A stretch of DNA of 64,000 bases from Archegozetes longisetosus (lineage: Eukaryota; Arthropoda; Arachnida; Sarcoptiformes; Trhypochthoniidae): NCBI GenBank assembly GCA_018873245.2, contig JAEMBT020000008.1, positions 9,545,172 to 9,609,171 on the forward strand, written 5' to 3'. This document shows positions 23,301 through 33,775 of the stretch, piece by piece; position 1 is the first letter of the stretch, and the number at the start of each line of letters is the position of its first letter. The notes below the pieces were generated by a model, which was not told where the DNA came from, ran no database searches, and saw only the letters and a program-made list of their open reading frames with translations. A program made the translations under genes and the position numbers.

Positions 23301-26300
23301 TACTACATTCAAGTGACCATTAAAAGCAGCAGACTCTAAGGGAGTAACACTATCTTTGTCAGCAACGTTAACATCAGTTCCTTCATTAAAAAGAAGTTTC
23401 ACTACATTCAATCTACCTTCTTGTGCAGCCAAGTAAAGCGGTGTGCGACCATATTTACCTTTGGCATTAATGTCAGCTCCTTTATCAATAAGAAACTTGA
23501 CTAAATTAGGATTATACTCAGCAGCGTAGTGTAAAGGTGTCCAACCATAATTGTCATTAATATTAATATTAGTTTTATTTATAAAAAGACTTACGTCTTT
23601 CAAAGTGCCGTATTTAGCTGTAGTGTGTAAAGGGGTCATTTTATACAAAGTAGCAAGCTTATTAACAAATAGACGTATAACTTCTGGTTTTTCTGCGAAA
23701 TCTAAAGGCTTAAAGCCTGAATAAGTATTAGCATTAATGTCAGCACCATTATTAAGAAGAAAATTTACTACATACAAATTGCCCCAATAAGCAGCTCTAT
23801 GAAGTGGAGTTAAACCCACTTTATCAGAAACTTTAAAATCGGCACCTTTTTCTATGAGGAACTTCACTACATCCCATTTATCCTCTTTAGCAGCTCTGTG
23901 AAGTGGAGTCCAGCCCTTTACATCAGTGACCGTGAAATCGGCACCTTTTTCTATGAGGAACTTCACTACATCCCATTTATCCTCTTTAGCAGCTCTGTGA
24001 AGTGGAGTCCAGCCCTTTACATCAGTGACCGTAAAATCGGCACCTTTTTCTATGAGGAACTTCACTACATCTAATTGACCCGAATTAGCAGCTCCGTGAA
24101 GCGGAGTCCAGCCGTCTTTATCAGTGACCGTAAAATCGGCACCTTTTTCTATGAGGAACTTCACTACATCTAATTGACCCGAATTAGCAGCTCCGTGAAG
24201 CGGAGTCCAGCCGTGTTTATCAGTGACCGTAAAATCGGCACCTTTTTCTATGAGGAACTTCACTACATCTAATTGACCCGAATTAGCAGCTCCGTGAAGC
24301 GGAGTCCAGCCGTCTGTATCAGTGACCGTAAAATCGGAACCTTTTTCTATGAGGAACTTCACTACATCCCATTTGTCCTTTTTAGCAGCTCCGTGAAGTG
24401 GAGTCCTGCCGTCTGTATCAGTGACCGTAAAATCGGCACCTTTCTCTATGAGGAACTTCACTACATCTAATTGACCCGAATTAGCAGCTCCGTGAAGTGG
24501 AGTCCAGCCGTCTTTATCAGTGACCGTAAAATCGGCAGCTTTTTCTATGAGAAACTTCACTACATCCCATTTGTCCTTTTTAGCAGCTCCGTGAAGTGGA
24601 GTCCTGCCGTCTGTATCAGTGACCGTAAAATCGGCACCTTTCTCTATGAGGAACTTCACTACATCTAATTGACCCGAATTAGCAGCTCGGTGAAGCGGAG
24701 TCAAGCCGTGTTTATCAGTGACCGTAAAATCGGCACCTTTCTCTATGAGGAACTTCACTACATCTAATTGACGCGAATTAGCAGCTCCGTGAAGCGGAGT
24801 CCAGCCGTGTTTATCAGTGACCGTAAAATCGGCACCTTTTTCTATGAGGAACTTCACTACATCTAATTGACCCCAATTAGCAGCTCCGTGAAGTGGAGTC
24901 CAGCCGTCTGTATTAGTGACCGTAAAATCGGCACCTTTTTCTATGAGGAACTTCACTACATCTAATTGACCCGAATTAGCAGCTACGTGAAGTGGAGTCC
25001 AGCCGTCTGTATTAGTGACCGTAAAATCGGCACCTTTTTCTATGAGGAACTTCACTACATCTAATTGACCCGAATTAGCAGCTCCGTGAAGCGGAGTCCA
25101 GCCGTCTGTATCAGTGACCGTAAAATCGGCACCTTTTTCTATGAGGAACTTCACTACATCTAATTGACCCGAATTAGCAGCTCCGTGAAGCGGAGTCCAG
25201 CCGTGTTTATCAGTGACCGTAAAATCGGCACCTTTTTCTATGAGGAACTTCACTACATCTAATTGACCCGAATTAGCAGCTCCGTGAAGCGGAGTCCAGC
25301 CGTCTGTATCAGTGACCGTAAAATCGGCACCTTTTTCTATGAGGAACTTCACTACATCCCATTTGTCCTTTTTAGCAGCTCCGTGAAGTGGAGTCCTGCC
25401 GTCTGTATCAGTGACCGTAAAATCGGCACCTTTCTCTATGAGGAACTTCACTACATCTAATTGACCCGAACTAGCAGCTCCGTGAAGCGGAGTCCAGCCG
25501 TGTTTATCAGTGACCGTAAAATCGGCACCTTTCTCTATGAGGAACTTCACTACATCTAATTGACCCCAATTAGCAGCTCCGTGAAGTGGAGTCCAGCCGT
25601 CTGTATTAGTGACCGTAAAATCGGCACCTTTTTCTATGAGGAACTTCACTACATCTAATTGACCCGAATTAGCAGCTACGTGAAGTGGAGTCCAGCCGTC
25701 TGTATTAGTGACCGTAAAATCGGCACCTTTCTCTATGAGGAACTTCACTACATCTAATTGACCCGAATTAGCAGCTACGTGAAGTGGAGTCCAGCCGTCT
25801 GTATTAGTGACCGTAAAATCGGCACCTTTTTCTATGAGGAACTTCACTACATCTAATTGACCCGAATTAGCAGCTACGTGAAGTGGAGTCCAGCCGTCTG
25901 TATTAGTGACCGTAAAATCGGCACCTTTTTCTATGAGGAACTTCACTACATCTAATTGACCCGAATTAGCAGCTCCGTGAAGCGGAGTCCAGCCGTGTTT
26001 ATCAGTGACCGTAAAATCGGCACCTTTCTCTATGAGGAACTTCACTACATCTAATTGACCCCAATTAGCAGCTCCGTGAAGTGGAGTCCAGCCGTCTGTA
26101 TTAGTGACCGTAAAATCGGCACCTTTTTCTATGAGGAACTTCACTACATCTAATTGACCCGAATTAGCAGCTCCGTGAAGCGGAGTCCAGCCGTGTTTAT
26201 CAGTGACCGTAAAATCGGCACCTTTCTCTATGAGGAACTTCACTACATCTAATTGACCCCAATTAGCAGCTCCGTGAAGTGGAGTCCAGCCGTCTGTATT

Positions 26301-27926
26301 AGTGACCGTAAAATCGGCACCTTTTTCTATGAGGAACTTCACTACATCTAATTGACCCGAATTAGCAGCTCCGTGAAGCGGAGTCCAGCCCCCTACATCA
26401 GTGATCGTAAAATCGGCACCTTTTTCTATGAGGAACTTCACTACATCTAATTGACCCGAATTAGCAGCTTCGTGAAGCGGAGTCCAGCCCCCTACATCAG
26501 TGATCGTAAAATCGGCACCTTTTTCTATGAGGAACTTCACTACATCTAATTGACCCGAATTAGCAGCTTCGTGAAGCGGAGTCCAGCCCCCTACATCAGT
26601 GATCGTAAAATCGGCACCTTTCTCTATGAGGAACTTCACTACATCCCATTTGTCCTCTTTAGCAGCTCTGTGAAGTGGAGTCCAGCCGTCTGTATCAGTG
26701 ACCGTAAAATCGGCACCTTTCTCTATGAGGAACTTCACTACATCTAATTGACCCGAATTAGCAGCTCGGTGAAGCGGAGTCCAGCTGTGTTTATCAGTGA
26801 CCGTAAAATCGGCACCTTTCTCTATGAGGAACTTCACTACATCTAATTGACCCGAATTAGCAGCTCTGTGAAGTGGAGTCCAGCCGTGTTTATCAGTGAC
26901 CGTAAAATCGGCACCTTTTTCTATGAGGAACTTCACTACATCTAATTGACCCGAATTAGCAGCTTCGTGAAGCGAAGTCCAGCCCCCTACATCAGTGATC
27001 GTAAAATCGGCACCTTTCTCTATGAGGAACTTCACTACATCCCATTTGGCCTCTTTAGCAGCTCTGTGAAGTGGAGTCCAGCCGTCTGTATCAGTGACCG
27101 TAAAATCGGCACCTTTCTCTATGAGGAACTTCACTACATCTAATTGACCCGAATTAGCAGCTCTGTGAAGTGGAGTCCAGCCGTGTTTATCAGTGACCGT
27201 AAAATCGGCACCTTTTTCTATGAGGAACTTCACTACATCTAATTGACCCGAATTAGCAGCTCTGTGAAGTGGAGTCCAGCCGTGTTTATCAGTGATCGTA
27301 AAATCGGCACCTTTTTCTATGAGGAACTTCACTACATCTAATTGACCCGAATTAGCAGCTTCGTGAAGCGGAGTCCAGCCCCCTACATCAGTGATCGTAA
27401 AATCGGCACCTTTTTCTATGAGGAACTTCACTACATCCCATTTGTCCTCTTTAGCAGCTCTGTGAAGTGGAGTCCAGCCGTCTGTATCAGTGACCGTAAA
27501 ATCGGCACCTTTCTCTATGAGGAACTTCACTACATCTAATTGACCCGAATTAGCAGCTCTGTGAAGCGGAGTCCAGCCGTGTTTATCAGTGACCGTAAAA
27601 TCGGCACCTTTTTCTATGAGGAACTTCACTACATCTAATTGACCCGAATTAGCAGCTCTGTGAAGTGGAGTCCAGCCGTGTTTATCAGTTACCGTAAAAT
27701 CGGCACCTTTTTCTATGAGGAACTTCACTACATCCCATTTGTCCTCTTTAGCAGCTCTGTGAAGTGGAGTCCAGCCGTGTTTATCAGTGATCGTAAAATC
27801 GGCACCTTTTTCTATGAGGAACTTCACTACATCTAATCGACCCAAATTAGCAGCTCCGTGAAGCGGAGTCGAGTCATCATTATCAGTAACCTTATAATCC
27901 TCAATATCCGTCTCAGTTATTGTCAT
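20340..27926 (-). CDS. Giant ankyrin-repeat protein with latrotoxin-type C-terminus
   Basis: A single uninterrupted 2528-codon frame with no introns. No signal peptide is visible after the first Met (MTITETDIEDYKVTDND). Residues about 15-1360 are some 41 ankyrin repeats built from almost identical 33-residue units (TPLH...LDVVKFLIEKGADF). Residues 1360-2340 are diverged ankyrin repeats with a Ser/Thr-rich linker near 1880. RSRR at 2364-2367 is a dibasic, furin-like site. The last 161 residues are not ankyrin; SRPSLINALLSW, DINGVISLFDLFIRRFTG and NNFENILRR match my recollection of the latrotoxin C-terminal domain, shared by spider latrotoxins and by ankyrin proteins of Wolbachia and its phage WO. 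Spider latrotoxin genes are also intronless. A minus-strand ATTAAA lies at 20176-20181. Function is unknown: a secreted toxin-like or intracellular scaffold role are both possible. Confidence 0.93.
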   Translation of the reverse strand: MTITETDIEDYKVTDNDDSTPLHGAANLGRLDVVKFLIEKGADFTITDKHGWTPLHRAAKEDKWDVVKFLIEKGADFTVTDKHGWTPLHRAANSGQLDVVKFLIEKGADFTVTDKHGWTPLHRAANSGQLDVVKFLIEKGADFTVTDTDGWTPLHRAAKEDKWDVVKFLIEKGADFTITDVGGWTPLHEAANSGQLDVVKFLIEKGADFTITDKHGWTPLHRAANSGQLDVVKFLIEKGADFTVTDKHGWTPLHRAANSGQLDVVKFLIEKGADFTVTDTDGWTPLHRAAKEAKWDVVKFLIEKGADFTITDVGGWTSLHEAANSGQLDVVKFLIEKGADFTVTDKHGWTPLHRAANSGQLDVVKFLIEKGADFTVTDKHSWTPLHRAANSGQLDVVKFLIEKGADFTVTDTDGWTPLHRAAKEDKWDVVKFLIEKGADFTITDVGGWTPLHEAANSGQLDVVKFLIEKGADFTITDVGGWTPLHEAANSGQLDVVKFLIEKGADFTITDVGGWTPLHGAANSGQLDVVKFLIEKGADFTVTNTDGWTPLHGAANWGQLDVVKFLIEKGADFTVTDKHGWTPLHGAANSGQLDVVKFLIEKGADFTVTNTDGWTPLHGAANWGQLDVVKFLIEKGADFTVTDKHGWTPLHGAANSGQLDVVKFLIEKGADFTVTNTDGWTPLHVAANSGQLDVVKFLIEKGADFTVTNTDGWTPLHVAANSGQLDVVKFLIEKGADFTVTNTDGWTPLHVAANSGQLDVVKFLIEKGADFTVTNTDGWTPLHGAANWGQLDVVKFLIEKGADFTVTDKHGWTPLHGAASSGQLDVVKFLIEKGADFTVTDTDGRTPLHGAAKKDKWDVVKFLIEKGADFTVTDTDGWTPLHGAANSGQLDVVKFLIEKGADFTVTDKHGWTPLHGAANSGQLDVVKFLIEKGADFTVTDTDGWTPLHGAANSGQLDVVKFLIEKGADFTVTNTDGWTPLHVAANSGQLDVVKFLIEKGADFTVTNTDGWTPLHGAANWGQLDVVKFLIEKGADFTVTDKHGWTPLHGAANSRQLDVVKFLIEKGADFTVTDKHGLTPLHRAANSGQLDVVKFLIEKGADFTVTDTDGRTPLHGAAKKDKWDVVKFLIEKAADFTVTDKDGWTPLHGAANSGQLDVVKFLIEKGADFTVTDTDGRTPLHGAAKKDKWDVVKFLIEKGSDFTVTDTDGWTPLHGAANSGQLDVVKFLIEKGADFTVTDKHGWTPLHGAANSGQLDVVKFLIEKGADFTVTDKDGWTPLHGAANSGQLDVVKFLIEKGADFTVTDVKGWTPLHRAAKEDKWDVVKFLIEKGADFTVTDVKGWTPLHRAAKEDKWDVVKFLIEKGADFKVSDKVGLTPLHRAAYWGNLYVVNFLLNNGADINANTYSGFKPLDFAEKPEVIRLFVNKLATLYKMTPLHTTAKYGTLKDVSLFINKTNININDNYGWTPLHYAAEYNPNLVKFLIDKGADINAKGKYGRTPLYLAAQEGRLNVVKLLFNEGTDVNVADKDSVTPLESAAFNGHLNVVKYLLDEKKANITVVNTYGNTPLHIAVKNGKVEVAEFLIERGADVNAPNNQESTSLHLAAENGNLDVVELLLRKGANINAKNSDGRIPLDIVNKESHPKVFRIILDRELFEAVKHKDIDKIKDSLGKGANINTRDKDGWTPLHLSTEEGDLKVVTLLVEKDADINAKSNNGWASLHIAAYNGNLDMVKLLVDKGANVNIKKNDGWTPLHWTAYSGNLNVAKLLQIKGADIEAKDNFGSTPLYYAAKEGKLDVVKLLIEKGANVNTKQRDGRTPLYWAVYNGHLDVVKFLIANHADVNAIVENHRTQYEFTAQLSSRADILELLKMAQASTSTPSSTTVDIIKNASIYTPTETTIITSTSPSEHLKKELSSAVKGNDVQKVRQLIEKATEIGVKNEIANTGLNFAVASGHKEIVEILLENGADVNAEMGNGWISLHYAVHDNHLNVIILLINKGADVNARAKDGITSLHLAVHNGNLDVIKFLIDTGAQIEAKDDFGSTPLHYAAKEGKSDVVEFLVKKGADIRTKNNFNRTPLHWAVYNGHLKVVEFLLGKGAATNDKSNNGFTPLILAEKNNKLEVVKLLVNKLASLNNITPLRAAIKYGTSKAVELFMETEINTYKYRLIIDSDGNTPLHWAALEGNLDVAKFLVDKGADVNSKTHDGDVPLHFAARAGNLDLVKFLVDKGADVNSVNNYEWGILHEAVSADNLTIVRFLVEKGANVNIKNYIQLTPLYVAAERGHVEVARYLIERGADTNALDSDYITPLHKAAIGGQFEMVKLLLDKGADVYARNHDGKNPFDVALEHNKINVAEFLRQEQERRNILQRSRRDIEMVASSATSRPSLINALLSWSKIMLNPSSDLFIVNQNFPFLSSEQQNKTPSDKISPGLSKFDINGVISLFDLFIRRFTGEKYILPKYFSSPKELIEGRIDINAISITNNFENILRRTDTASNINEFMDSFKACCHSNINASLFVSFLKRKTQQPKDRSL
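23830..27840 (-). repeat. 99-bp coding tandem array with higher-order units
   Basis: About 41 copies of a 99-bp unit, each one ankyrin repeat, most differing at a few bases. Towards the 5' end of the gene a 4-unit (396-bp) module recurs: the variant with ccccctacatcagtgatcg appears at about 26588, 26985 and 27380. Elsewhere 198-bp pairs recur. Such near-identity indicates recent unequal exchange or gene conversion. Array length may be misassembled. Confidence 0.95.
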
Positions 27927-28717
27927 GTTGGCCTATGATATATTGATTTATTGATGCTTTTTTGTTAGCTTTGTTATGTTCTGATGTTGATATTAACTCC
28001 TATGAATAAAATGTAGATATATTTATTTATGTGAATGTCTTAATTTTTCAAATAGTTAATATTAATCAGACTATATTCACTTGAAAAAATTTAACACCTT
28101 CTAAACTATCTCAAAGCTGTTTCATACGTTAAACATTTCCACCAATTATTATTTCATATATACTATAATAAAGGAGTATGCTAACAAACGGCCTAATTAA
28201 ATTCTCATTATATTTTGATGTCAAGATGTTAGGCATGAAGAGTAGAGTCTAAATATACAAATGTTTATGTCCCAGGTCACGGTGGTCACGAAATATTGAC
28301 CTTTATGACCACGAAAATATTACTTTCAGACCATAAAGGAATTTAAAGACTCGATATAAACAATAAGTCACGAATGTATAGTATTTCATTACAGAGGATT
28401 TGAAATTCCTATAGCTTTTTTAATGGATAACTTAGATATATCACACATCAAATTAAAATTTAAAAATTTTTTATTAAATGTCAACATATTAATCATTGTT
28501 TTAAATGTAAAGATAAATTTGATTGGACTGACTGATAAACATTTGTAATTAAATTTGAATTTTGATTAATTTTGTTGACTAATTTTAATGTTTTGTTATA
28601 ACTATTGAATATTTTCTAATTTGTGGGCGTAAACCTTATCTTTCAAATATCCTCAAAGGAAAAAAATTAACAGTAGTGAGATCAAATGAACGCGCTGACC
28701 ATGGAACTGTTCCACTG
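27927..28717. other. Upstream region of the ankyrin gene
   Basis: AT-rich. No upstream exon of the ankyrin gene and no clear promoter motif could be supported. A short inverted motif around ggtcac near 28275-28320 is the only structure seen. Confidence 0.4.
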
Positions 28718-29592
28718 TTTAGTAAGTCGAATTTCGATTCGAGCTTTATTTAACAAATAGAACATACCAATTTGATGACAAAGACATGTGACCTTAAGAT
28801 CACTCTCAGATGGTTACTTTCAGATCATTTTCATCTAATTTCTTCAATGTGAATATATACTCGATAGACACAAAATATACATCGTTGGAATTTTCCTGAC
28901 CATACTTATCGAATGAGTCTATACTCGAGGTTATTCAAATCCATTCAGCGTCATTCAATTTTTTAATTTTGAATGTCGAATCTCGGGTTTGACTCTAATA
29001 TGGGGTTATTTCAATAAAAATATATGGTTTAAATCGCTTCTAGTCGCTTAAAGTGATTTCAGATAAATAATAATTATGATGTACTGCTTAAAATCTTTTC
29101 GTGTTGTGTTATGTTCATTTTAAGACTCTTGGTGTCGTGCAACCATAAAGTTATGGCTTGTTAGTTCATAAAAATACGCAGAATCAGGGATATTTCTTAT
29201 CAGTGTATCAAAAAATTTTTTAGCATCATAATAGTTGCGGAAAAATACGAATTTTGTCTATCTAAAATCTTCTCAAGAGATTAATCCTACATAATTGTTA
29301 ATCGAAATACTCTTCGTATTAGAGTCAAACCTGAGATTCGACATTCAAAGTCCAAAAAATTAAATAACGCTGAATGAATTTGAATAACCTCGAGTATAGA
29401 CTCGTACGATAAGTATGGTCAAGAAAATTCCAATGATGTATATTTTTTGTTAATCGGATATATACTCACATTGAAGAAATTAGATGAAAATGATCTGAAA
29501 GTAACCATCTGAGAGTGATCTTAAGGTCACATGTGTTATATTAAAACAAAAAGTATTTTAATTTGTTTTGTAAACTTTCTATTTGTTATGAG

Positions 29593-30351
29593 CAATGATG
29601 AGCAGTGCTCGAGCATTCGGTGCTCGATGGCGAGCATGAGCGCGTGTTCGAGCACCTTACCCTCGAGCACCGAGCACGAGCACCGAGCACGAGCACCGAG
29701 CACGAGCACCGAGCACTTAGTCCTAACATCAAAACTAATAAAAACGATGTCAACTGAATGTAAAAATAAATAATTTTATTGAATAAAACTATGAGAACTG
29801 CTATTCTAACAAATTGATATAGTAATACATGTATTATAAAGTATGAGAAAGTTTTAAAGATTATAATCAGATTTTTCTGTCATTTGCCCGCCCCCTCTAC
29901 CCCCGGAGATTTACAATCAGTATTAAAGGGTTCAGTATTTACTGTGGCGTCTGACAACCTTTTGAGTCTGAAACTAAAGTTAGAATTTAATATAAATATC
30001 AAATCTAAACAAATTTTGATTTAATTTTAAAATTAACGTTCAATAATTATTTTCGTCTTTTTATAAATAGTTCGCTTATTTTATTGCAAAATGACATCAG
30101 TTTTTATCGCTAAGCATATACTTGAACGGCATTTGATCTTACTTTTGACGTTTTGAATGTATTTTGCATTACATATGTTTAGGATTAAAGCTTTTAATAG
30201 ACATAAAGTTTGAACATAGTGCTCAGTCGGTGCTCGGTGCTCGAGCACCTTCAAAATACGAGCACCGATCATTTCGGTTTTGCCGAGCACGAGCGCGAGC
30301 ACTGAGCACCAAATTTTGTCTGAGCACGAGCACCGAGCACGCTCATCATTG
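29593..30351. mobile_element. hAT MITE with GAGCAC subterminal repeats
   Basis: Perfect 8-bp duplication GTTATGAG at 29585-29592 and 30352-30359. Ends CAATGATGAGC and GCTCATCATTG. Both subterminal zones are packed with CGAGCAC / GTGCTCG heptamers, probably transposase-binding sites, in inverted arrangement. 759 bp, no transposase. Confidence 0.92.
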
Positions 30352-30376
30352 GTTATGAGAATGAAAGTAAAACTCT

Positions 30377-30555
30377 TATTATTATTCCAGCTTAAGGACG
30401 GAAAAAATAGTGACATCTAATGCACTAAACCTTAAACAAATACTATACTAACTTTTGAAACTTTAGTTCTGTTCTACTAAAACTTTGGTTCTGTTTTATG
30501 CTCTAGGCATTAGATGTCACTCTATTTTTTCCGTCCTTAAGTTGGAATAATAATA
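30377..30555. mobile_element. Small palindromic MITE
   Basis: Two arms of about 55 bp (cttaaggacggaaaaaatag, tgacatctaatgc) pair almost perfectly around a short centre. No target duplication could be separated from the AT-rich ends. Confidence 0.7.
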
Positions 30556-31008
30556 TTTCGTTATGACTATAAAAGGTTTTGTTTGGTTCGCTCTAATTTT
30601 AAAAGCAAATTCTTATTGTAATTTAATTACAATAGGAAATTAATTGTTATGGGAATCTAATACTGGAATGCTTGAACATCCCTTTTTAGGAATAACTTTT
30701 CTTAAAATTATAACTCGAAAATATTCTTAACATCCTTTTATTAATTAGTCAGAAGAGTATTAAAAGAGAGAGTAATAGAGTAGAAATTAAGTGAGTTAGT
30801 ACGAGAGTGCAAGAGAGCTTAGACTCTGTGCGACACTTTTAAATCTTTATGTATTATCATTCAATTTATATCTTAATAAAGATTGTTAATTGTTTAAGTC
30901 TGAGTTGTTATTTCGCTATATAAAAATCCACTCTCACACATGTCTTTGTCATCAGATTGCTATGTTCTGTTTGTCAAATAAAGCTCAAATTGAAATTCGA
31001 CTTACTAA

Positions 31009-31780
31009 ATCAAAAAAGTCGAATTATCACGTTGGCCTCGGATGACCTCGAGTATGACCTCAATCAACTCGTATGGCGAGACGAGTCCAACGATATATAA
31101 TTTATGCGCCTACGAAGTCGGAAACATACTCGTTCACGTTTGCTATAGTCTAACCATATAGTTTATATTGAAAAATCTATTGTTGATATTAGACAAAAAT
31201 CGCGCGCTCAGCATCTCTTGTTATGACACCTCAGCTTCTATAAATAATAGGCATATTTTAAGATAAATTTCTTTAAAAAAAATTTATGACACTAGAAATC
31301 GTTCCCTAGTTAATCATTATTTATTTCGATTATATGTAAACTTTGAATATTCAAAATTTTGTTAACCTTTTCTCCCTAGTTATTCATACTTCAGTACTTT
31401 ATAATTATTAAGTGATTTTTAACTATAGAAAAGTCAAAAATCTGCCTCGTTTTTGTCTCTTTGACTGCACAACAACTGACGGTTCTCTGGCTATCTTCGC
31501 ACTGACAAAAGTACCCGAATATGGCCGAAAATGTTAAGTGAAAATGTAAAATTTGAGTAAAATTTATAAGATTTAAGTTTCAGATGTTTCTAAGGCTGAA
31601 ATGCATTGTCTGCTATTATACGATTAATCTTAATTAGAAATATAACATTGAGCTATAGTAACAAAAAATATCAGAAATTCATCGAAAAATGAATTTAGAT
31701 TTTGATTAATGCAGTTTGTAATAGATAACTTGAAACTTTATTCCATCACTCGAAGTTACTCTCTACTTTCAAATACCAAA
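31009..31780. other. Non-coding stretch
   Basis: AT-rich; I see no gene, terminal repeat or homology with the rest of the window. Confidence 0.4.
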
Positions 31781-31789
31781 TGCCCACAT

Positions 31790-33775
31790 GGACACATTCT
31801 CTCAGCAAAATTTGAACACCAGTCCTTGCTCAAAAACATAACTTCATGACAACAGTTGACTATCACTACAGTTATGGATCTCAACCAGTTCTCGAATACG
31901 AATCAACAATGATATGCTGGAATCGACCAGTCATAACAGATCGAACATTCATCGTCAATAAACCAGATATAACCAACTAATCTGTCAGGTTAGTTCAAGA
32001 AAGTTTCAAATTGAATTTTCTAAAAATTGACTTATTAATGGATTCTCATACCATAACATGAGCATTATAATTCTGTCAATTCAGGTCCTTGAAATCCAAT
32101 CTGGTTATGTCACATTAGATGAAATTATAATCACTAAAAGAAAGATACAAGTTCTACTGCTTTTTCATTCACTTTTAAGCATTATAAATGAGGAATTTAC
32201 TTCCATTAAAAAATCTTATTCTCACAATCAGTAATGGGATCAAACATTGATGTGATTTTTCTACATGATATAACTTTTCTTTATAGAACTTTCTAGTGCT
32301 AACACAACGATATATAAAATCAACAAAACAGCAGGCAAATTTATTGAATTTTTATCCGAGAATCAACTGACTTTTCTGAACAATACTAACAAACCGACTT
32401 CAACCAGTAGATATGGAGAATCTATAATAGACCTAACAACTTCTAATCAAATCAATTGATATAAAAACGATAGGAAAGAGAAAATATAGAATCAAATTCA
32501 GATTATTGTTATAACAGTTTCTCAATAAATACTGAAAATAATACTAATCATGGCAATTTAAACAACTTTGGTTGCTATCCATTAATTCATGTCAGTAAAA
32601 AATACTGTTTCAAAAACTGCCAATTGGGTTCTCTTCAAACAACTAGTAGAGCAAAAATTGCCAAATAATACTTTTAATCATATCGAAAACGAAGACAAGA
32701 TAAACCCAAAAGTTAAGCTCTGCGTTCACTGTATTCTACTAGAATCGAGAAATACATCTCTCAAAACATAGAATTCGAATCTTGTGTTCAGTTTTTCAAT
32801 CAAAACTGTTGGCTATTAAATTCGCTAAAATACTTAAACACTATATTTCGTACCAATAACATAAATAGTTCTACAATAAGTCGAATCGGCTAAATGCGTG
32901 ATTTAGCTTCAGTTGATAAAAAGAAATCATTTCAAGTGACTTTCGAACCCCACTCTATTTGAGAAACAATCAAACATTTTGCATCCATTGGTATTCGAAA
33001 TTAAAAACTTAGACTTATAGGAAGTTCGATTAAAATTAAGGTATATTATGATTTCTTGAGTCTCAAAGAATATTCTTACTGATTTAATCTTAATAATTGA
33101 CCTTTAATTTCCAAAAGTTTATATGTTTTAATACTGACCAAAGATAAATATTGTATAAATAGATTAGATAATAAATATTTGATGAATAATTCTAAATTAA
33201 AAATTTTATAAATGCTAAAAATTGTGTTTTATCAAAAATTGATTCGTAAAAGAGTTATTTTCAATCAAAATAATTTGTTAAATAAATTTGAAATTAAATT
33301 AAATGCTTTCAATTATTGAACAGTTATCCCAATTTAGTGTAATTTACTGGATTTAAGTACAAATAAACAATTAGTAATCAAAATTTTCTTCTATATTATA
33401 TGGAACTGAGAATTCTCGAGTCTCGGGATCAACATTTTTGAGACTTGAGAAGCTTATTTCTTGAAAATACCATGCTCTAATTAAAATAACATTGTTTGAA
33501 CTATGGGTTACTCAGATAAAGCTGCAGATGAGGAACTTCTCGTTTAGCTAAAGAAGTGTCAAAGCTAGATTAAAGTCAATTGGTATGTAACTTATTTCCG
33601 GTCTCATTCGCCAAAAAATATTTTAGGAATTGATCACAACGTGAATGGGATGAGGAATGGAGTCCTTATCAAAAGCAACGCACACAAAAATCTATCCATC
33701 AATTTATGACAGATTAAAAGCCAAAAACCTTAAACCAAATTACATCAGATCTCAATTTATCTGAAATCGCAGATA
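31790..33775 (+). pseudogene. LINE retrotransposon relic
   Basis: Broken plus-strand frames fit a non-LTR retrotransposon ORF2. Around 32340-32460 a frame reads LTFLNNTNKPTSTS then ESIIDLTTS, like the C-terminal part of an APE endonuclease. 32589-32771 continues with KTANWVLFKQLVEQKL, the usual NW..F segment just after it. Near 33500-33720, KAADEE, AKEVSKLD and REWDEEWSPYQKQRTQKS resemble an RNase H tail of the R1/Jockey kind. Reverse transcriptase motifs are not visible between them, so the body is deleted or decayed. Family is uncertain. Confidence 0.45.

Larger units (their letters stand above)
29534..30938. mobile_element. Solo LTR carrying two younger insertions
   Basis: Starts TGTTATATT, ends CTCTCACA, with a 4-bp duplication CATG at 29530-29533 and 30939-30942. 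The left arm of the fold-back gives the uninterrupted site (gacaaagacatgtgacc). A polyadenylation-like AATAAAG occurs near 30882. Removing the hAT MITE and, if it is also an insertion, the small palindrome leaves about 0.5-0.6 kb, a normal LTR size. Confidence 0.78.
28718..31008. mobile_element. Fold-back element interrupted by a solo LTR
   Basis: Left arm 28718-29012 pairs with 29309-29533 plus 30939-31008. Shared blocks include tagtaagtcgaattt, gatcactctcagatggttac and gaatttgaataacctcgag against their complements. The right arm is broken exactly at CATG by the LTR. No coding sequence is recognised in arms or loop. End type and target duplication could not be settled. Confidence 0.8.

Noticed and set aside
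24273-27836. Series of 65-codon plus-strand frames opposite the ankyrin array
   Set aside because: They repeat with the 99-bp unit and are antisense shadows of the ankyrin repeats.
23830-27840. CRISPR array
   Set aside because: The regular repeats are coding ankyrin units without unique spacers, in a eukaryotic setting.
20340-27926. Endosymbiont (Wolbachia-like) genomic fragment
   Set aside because: Only the ankyrin gene has bacterial relatives; both flanks are eukaryotic transposons and intergenic DNA without bacterial operon structure. Contig chimerism cannot be fully excluded from sequence alone.
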